A DNA stretch of 6,895 bases from Chloroflexota bacterium (GTDB taxonomy: Bacteria; Chloroflexota; Anaerolineae; Anaerolineales; UBA11858): contig DAOUWT010000138.1 of assembly GCA_030666985.1 (NCBI GenBank), forward strand, positions 1-6,895, given 5' to 3'. The position numbers and the translations under genes were made by a program. This document shows, one piece after another, positions 5,030 through 6,895 of this stretch. Positions within the stretch are counted from its first letter, which is position 1; each line of letters begins with the position of its first letter. The notes beneath the pieces were generated by a model, which was given only the letters and a program-made list of their open reading frames with translations, was not told the origin of the DNA and did no database searches.

Positions 5030-6079
5030 ATGGATATTTTAGAATACTCTTTTTATGAAAACACAGTTCAAACCTGGTTGATCGCTCTAGCGGCCTTCAT
5101 CCTCACGGTGCTGGTATTGCAGCTCATCAGATGGATTCTGGAAAAGCGAGTTGCGGCTCTAATCAAGAAATCCAAAACAAAGATTGATGATTATTTGCTT
5201 CCTCTGCTGCGCCAAACCCGCTTCTTCTTTTTGTTGGCGATTGGCATTTACGTTGGCTCACTTTTCCTCACTTTTCCAGAGACAGTCCTTGTATGGGTAG
5301 TCAAAACTACTCGGCTTGTTTTCTTCATCCAGGCAGGATTGTGGGGAGCGGGGCTGATTACTTACTTTGTTACCCGCCAAATGTCGGAGAAAATGGAAGA
5401 AGAGGAAAATGCTGATGCCACGACCATTGACGCGCTGGGCTTGATTGCCAGGATTGCTCTTTGGGTCATTGTTGGGCTTTTGACTTTGGATAACTTGGGA
5501 GTGGAGGTGAATTCCCTGGTGGCTAGCTTGGGCATTGGGGGGATTGCCATTGCCCTGGCCGTGCAGAACATTTTAGGGGATTTGTTCGCCTCATTGTCCA
5601 TTGCCCTGGACAAACCCTTTGTGATTGGAGATTATATTGTCCTTGATGATTTTGAAGGCACCGTAGAAGACATTGGCCTGAAGAGCACCCGTGTTCGCAG
5701 CTTAACGGGAGAGGAGCTTATTTTTGCCAATACCGATCTCTTGAACAGCCGCATCCGTAATTACAAGTGGCACGAGGAGCGCAGGATAGCGTTTTTAATA
5801 GGGGTGACTTACGGCACTCCGCCCGAGAAATTGGCCCGCATCCCAGGTATTGTGGAAGAGATTATTTCTCCTCTAGAACATGTCCGCTTCGAGCGGGCAC
5901 ACTTTACTAAAATGGCAGACTTTTCCCTCAATTATGAAATTGTCTACCATGTCCAAGACCCTGATACTAACTTCTTCTTGGATTTTCAGCAAGAAATCAA
6001 CCTGGCCCTCTACGAGCGCTTCGCCAAAGAAGGCATTGAGTTCGCTTACCCCACACAGACGGTGTATATAGAAAGATAA
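5030..6079 (+). CDS. MscS-family small-conductance mechanosensitive channel
   Basis: This inner-membrane channel of 349 residues should open under membrane tension to release solutes during osmotic downshock, working as a heptamer. About four hydrophobic helices (15-37, 65-82, 86-114, 136-156) precede the pore helix (about 161-193). The pore helix has the Gly/Ala pattern SLGIGGIAIALAVQN (166-180), very close to the E. coli MscS pore. The beta domain follows, starting KPFVIGDYIVLDDFEGTVEDIGL-like (195 on), with ANTDLLNSRIRNY near 240-255. A soluble alpha/beta end (about 266-349) completes it. It is longer than E. coli MscS (286 residues) because of extra N-terminal helices, as in the YnaI-like subgroup. 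Start ATG 5030 has AAAAGGA (5018-5024) five bases upstream. It is not tightly linked to its neighbours and meets the HAD gene tail to tail. The family is secure; the exact paralogue is not. Confidence 0.92.
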   Translation: MDILEYSFYENTVQTWLIALAAFILTVLVLQLIRWILEKRVAALIKKSKTKIDDYLLPLLRQTRFFFLLAIGIYVGSLFLTFPETVLVWVVKTTRLVFFIQAGLWGAGLITYFVTRQMSEKMEEEENADATTIDALGLIARIALWVIVGLLTLDNLGVEVNSLVASLGIGGIAIALAVQNILGDLFASLSIALDKPFVIGDYIVLDDFEGTVEDIGLKSTRVRSLTGEELIFANTDLLNSRIRNYKWHEERRIAFLIGVTYGTPPEKLARIPGIVEEIISPLEHVRFERAHFTKMADFSLNYEIVYHVQDPDTNFFLDFQQEINLALYERFAKEGIEFAYPTQTVYIER

Positions 6080-6080
6080 G

Positions 6081-6169
6081 TTGGTATATTGGGGAGTGGT
6101 AAATTGGTACGTGCCAGACAACCAATTTACCAGTTTACCAATTTCCTAATTTACCAGTCTCCCAACTAA
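6081..6169. repeat. 7-bp tandem repeat tract 3 with central hairpin
   Basis: Left units 6081-6108: TTGGTAT, ATTGGGG, AGTGGTA, AATTGGT. Right units 6121-6169: ACCAATT, TACCAGT, TTACCAA, TTTCCTA, ATTTACC, AGTCTCC, CAACTAA. The right half is the reverse complement type of the left. TGGTAAATTGGT (6097-6108) pairs perfectly with ACCAATTTACCA (6121-6132) around a 12-base loop. It fills the space between two convergent genes and could act as a two-way transcription barrier, though no T-run is present. Its last 24 bases overlap the 3' end of the HAD gene. Confidence 0.8.
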
Positions 6170-6883
6170 CCCGCCCACTGACACAACCACCGGGCACTCC
6201 GCGTTGGGGAAAACGTCCTTGGGATCAATCAAAATGGGGCGGATTCCGGCCCGCTGCGCTCCCAGGATGTCGGCATAGTAATTATCCCCCACGTAGAGGG
6301 CGTTTTCGGGCGCACTCCCGGCCAGACGCAGGGCGCGGTGGAAGATTTTACCGTCCGGCTTCCAACTCCCCACCTCGCCGGCGGTGATGGCGAAGTCGAA
6401 GAATTCTGCCAGCCCCAGCCCTGTGATTTCTTCTTGGAAAGGTTCCGAGCGGTTGGATACCAGCCCCAGCGTGAAGCCCTCCCCCCGGAGGGCGCTGAGG
6501 GTGGGCGGCACCTCGGCGGGGACGCTGCTGAGGGGTTGGTGCCTCTCGTCCATGAGCGGGGCAACCTGGGGGAGCAGTTCGTCTGCCTCCGCTTCTGAAA
6601 CTCCCACCACGACTAGCTTCTTCCGCAAATAATTCTTCCAAAAGACATCTGTCAATTCCCCTGATTTTCCAAAGGTTTTCACATCTTCAATAAGCTCAGG
6701 GGATTGCGCCCAGTAGTAGTGAATCCAACGCCTGGCTCGCTGCCACGCTTGGGGGTCACGCGCACGTTCAATGCCCGTTTCATCCAGAATTTGCAGAAAG
6801 ACGTCCAGGGACGAGGGTGTGTGGTGGACGAGGGTTCCGTCCAAGTCGAAGAGAATGGTGGTGATTGAGTTGTCGAGCAGCAA
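6146..6883 (-). CDS. HAD-superfamily hydrolase (phosphoglycolate phosphatase-like)
   Basis: This cytoplasmic protein of 245 residues probably removes phosphate from a small metabolite, using an aspartate nucleophile and Mg2+. Motif I is FDLDGT (12-17; Asp13 nucleophile, Asp15 acid/base). Motif II is LVSNRS (141-146; Ser143). Motif III is Lys175 in SWKPDGKIF. Motif IV is VGDNYYAD (198-205; Asp200, Asp205). The helical insert between motifs I and II (about 18-120) marks it as a subfamily I, Gph/YjjG-like enzyme. Substrate cannot be read from sequence; phosphoglycolate, nucleotides or pyrophosphate are all possible. The start is TTG at 6881-6883, supported by GGAGG (6890-6894 on the minus strand) six bases upstream. 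The last residues (GRLVN) and the TAG stop are encoded inside a 7-bp repeat tract, so the native C-terminus may have been altered. All catalytic residues are present. Confidence 0.9.
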   Translation of the reverse strand: MLLDNSITTILFDLDGTLVHHTPSSLDVFLQILDETGIERARDPQAWQRARRWIHYYWAQSPELIEDVKTFGKSGELTDVFWKNYLRKKLVVVGVSEAEADELLPQVAPLMDERHQPLSSVPAEVPPTLSALRGEGFTLGLVSNRSEPFQEEITGLGLAEFFDFAITAGEVGSWKPDGKIFHRALRLAGSAPENALYVGDNYYADILGAQRAGIRPILIDPKDVFPNAECPVVVSVGGLVGRLVN

Positions 6884-6895
6884 GGTTATCCTCCA

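Noticed and set aside
4773..5030. Minus-strand 85-codon frame between higA and the channel gene
   Set aside because: It overlaps the conserved C-terminus of HigA and has no domain, start signal or partner gene to support it.
6097..6132. Intrinsic terminator between the convergent genes
   Set aside because: The 12-bp stem is AT-rich and neither strand has a T-run after it, so it is recorded as a repeat hairpin instead.

Overview
The window looks like a chromosomal stretch from an uncultured bacterium, most likely a member of the Chloroflexota (Anaerolineae-like). This rests on the mixed gene style, a lipoprotein followed by a Pro/Thr/Ser-rich tether, intergenic 7-bp tandem repeats, and TTG/GTG-type starts. 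No rRNA or other taxonomic marker is present, so the placement is an impression and not a demonstrated fact. The standard bacterial code fits all genes.

Layout. Positions 1-167 hold no gene but carry a strong inverted repeat (18-60), a small GC-rich hairpin (60-78) and a 7-bp tandem repeat (130-166). On the minus strand at 168-1859 lies a natural fusion of an ABC ATPase to its ABC-2 type permease. The 357 bases from 1887 to 2243 are gene-poor but rich in structure: divergent promoter-like -10 boxes, a second 7-bp repeat tract, and a series of hairpins (2060-2196) that could be a small RNA, a structured leader or an interspersed palindromic repeat. On the plus strand follow an extremely acidic lipoprotein (2244-3305), a two-gene HigB/HigA-type toxin-antitoxin operon (3379-4892) with its own textbook promoter and operator-like inverted repeats, and an MscS-family mechanosensitive channel (5030-6079). 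A HAD-family phosphatase (6146-6883) on the minus strand converges on the channel gene. A third 7-bp repeat tract forms a hairpin between them and supplies the phosphatase stop codon.

How the genes relate. Only higB and higA form a clear operon: the higB stop codon overlaps the higA ribosome binding site. The other genes look like independent housekeeping or envelope functions: drug or polysaccharide export, an envelope lipoprotein, osmotic relief and metabolite phosphatase. The toxin-antitoxin pair is AT-rich compared with the ABC and HAD genes and looks like an accessory insertion.

The most interesting item is the antitoxin. It is a full HigA-like protein (N-terminal arm plus helix-turn-helix) fused to an ImmA/IrrE-type zinc metallopeptidase with an intact HELAH motif. 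It may therefore be an antitoxin carrying its own protease. The structured intergenic region 1984-2215 and the 7-bp repeat family are the next best leads.
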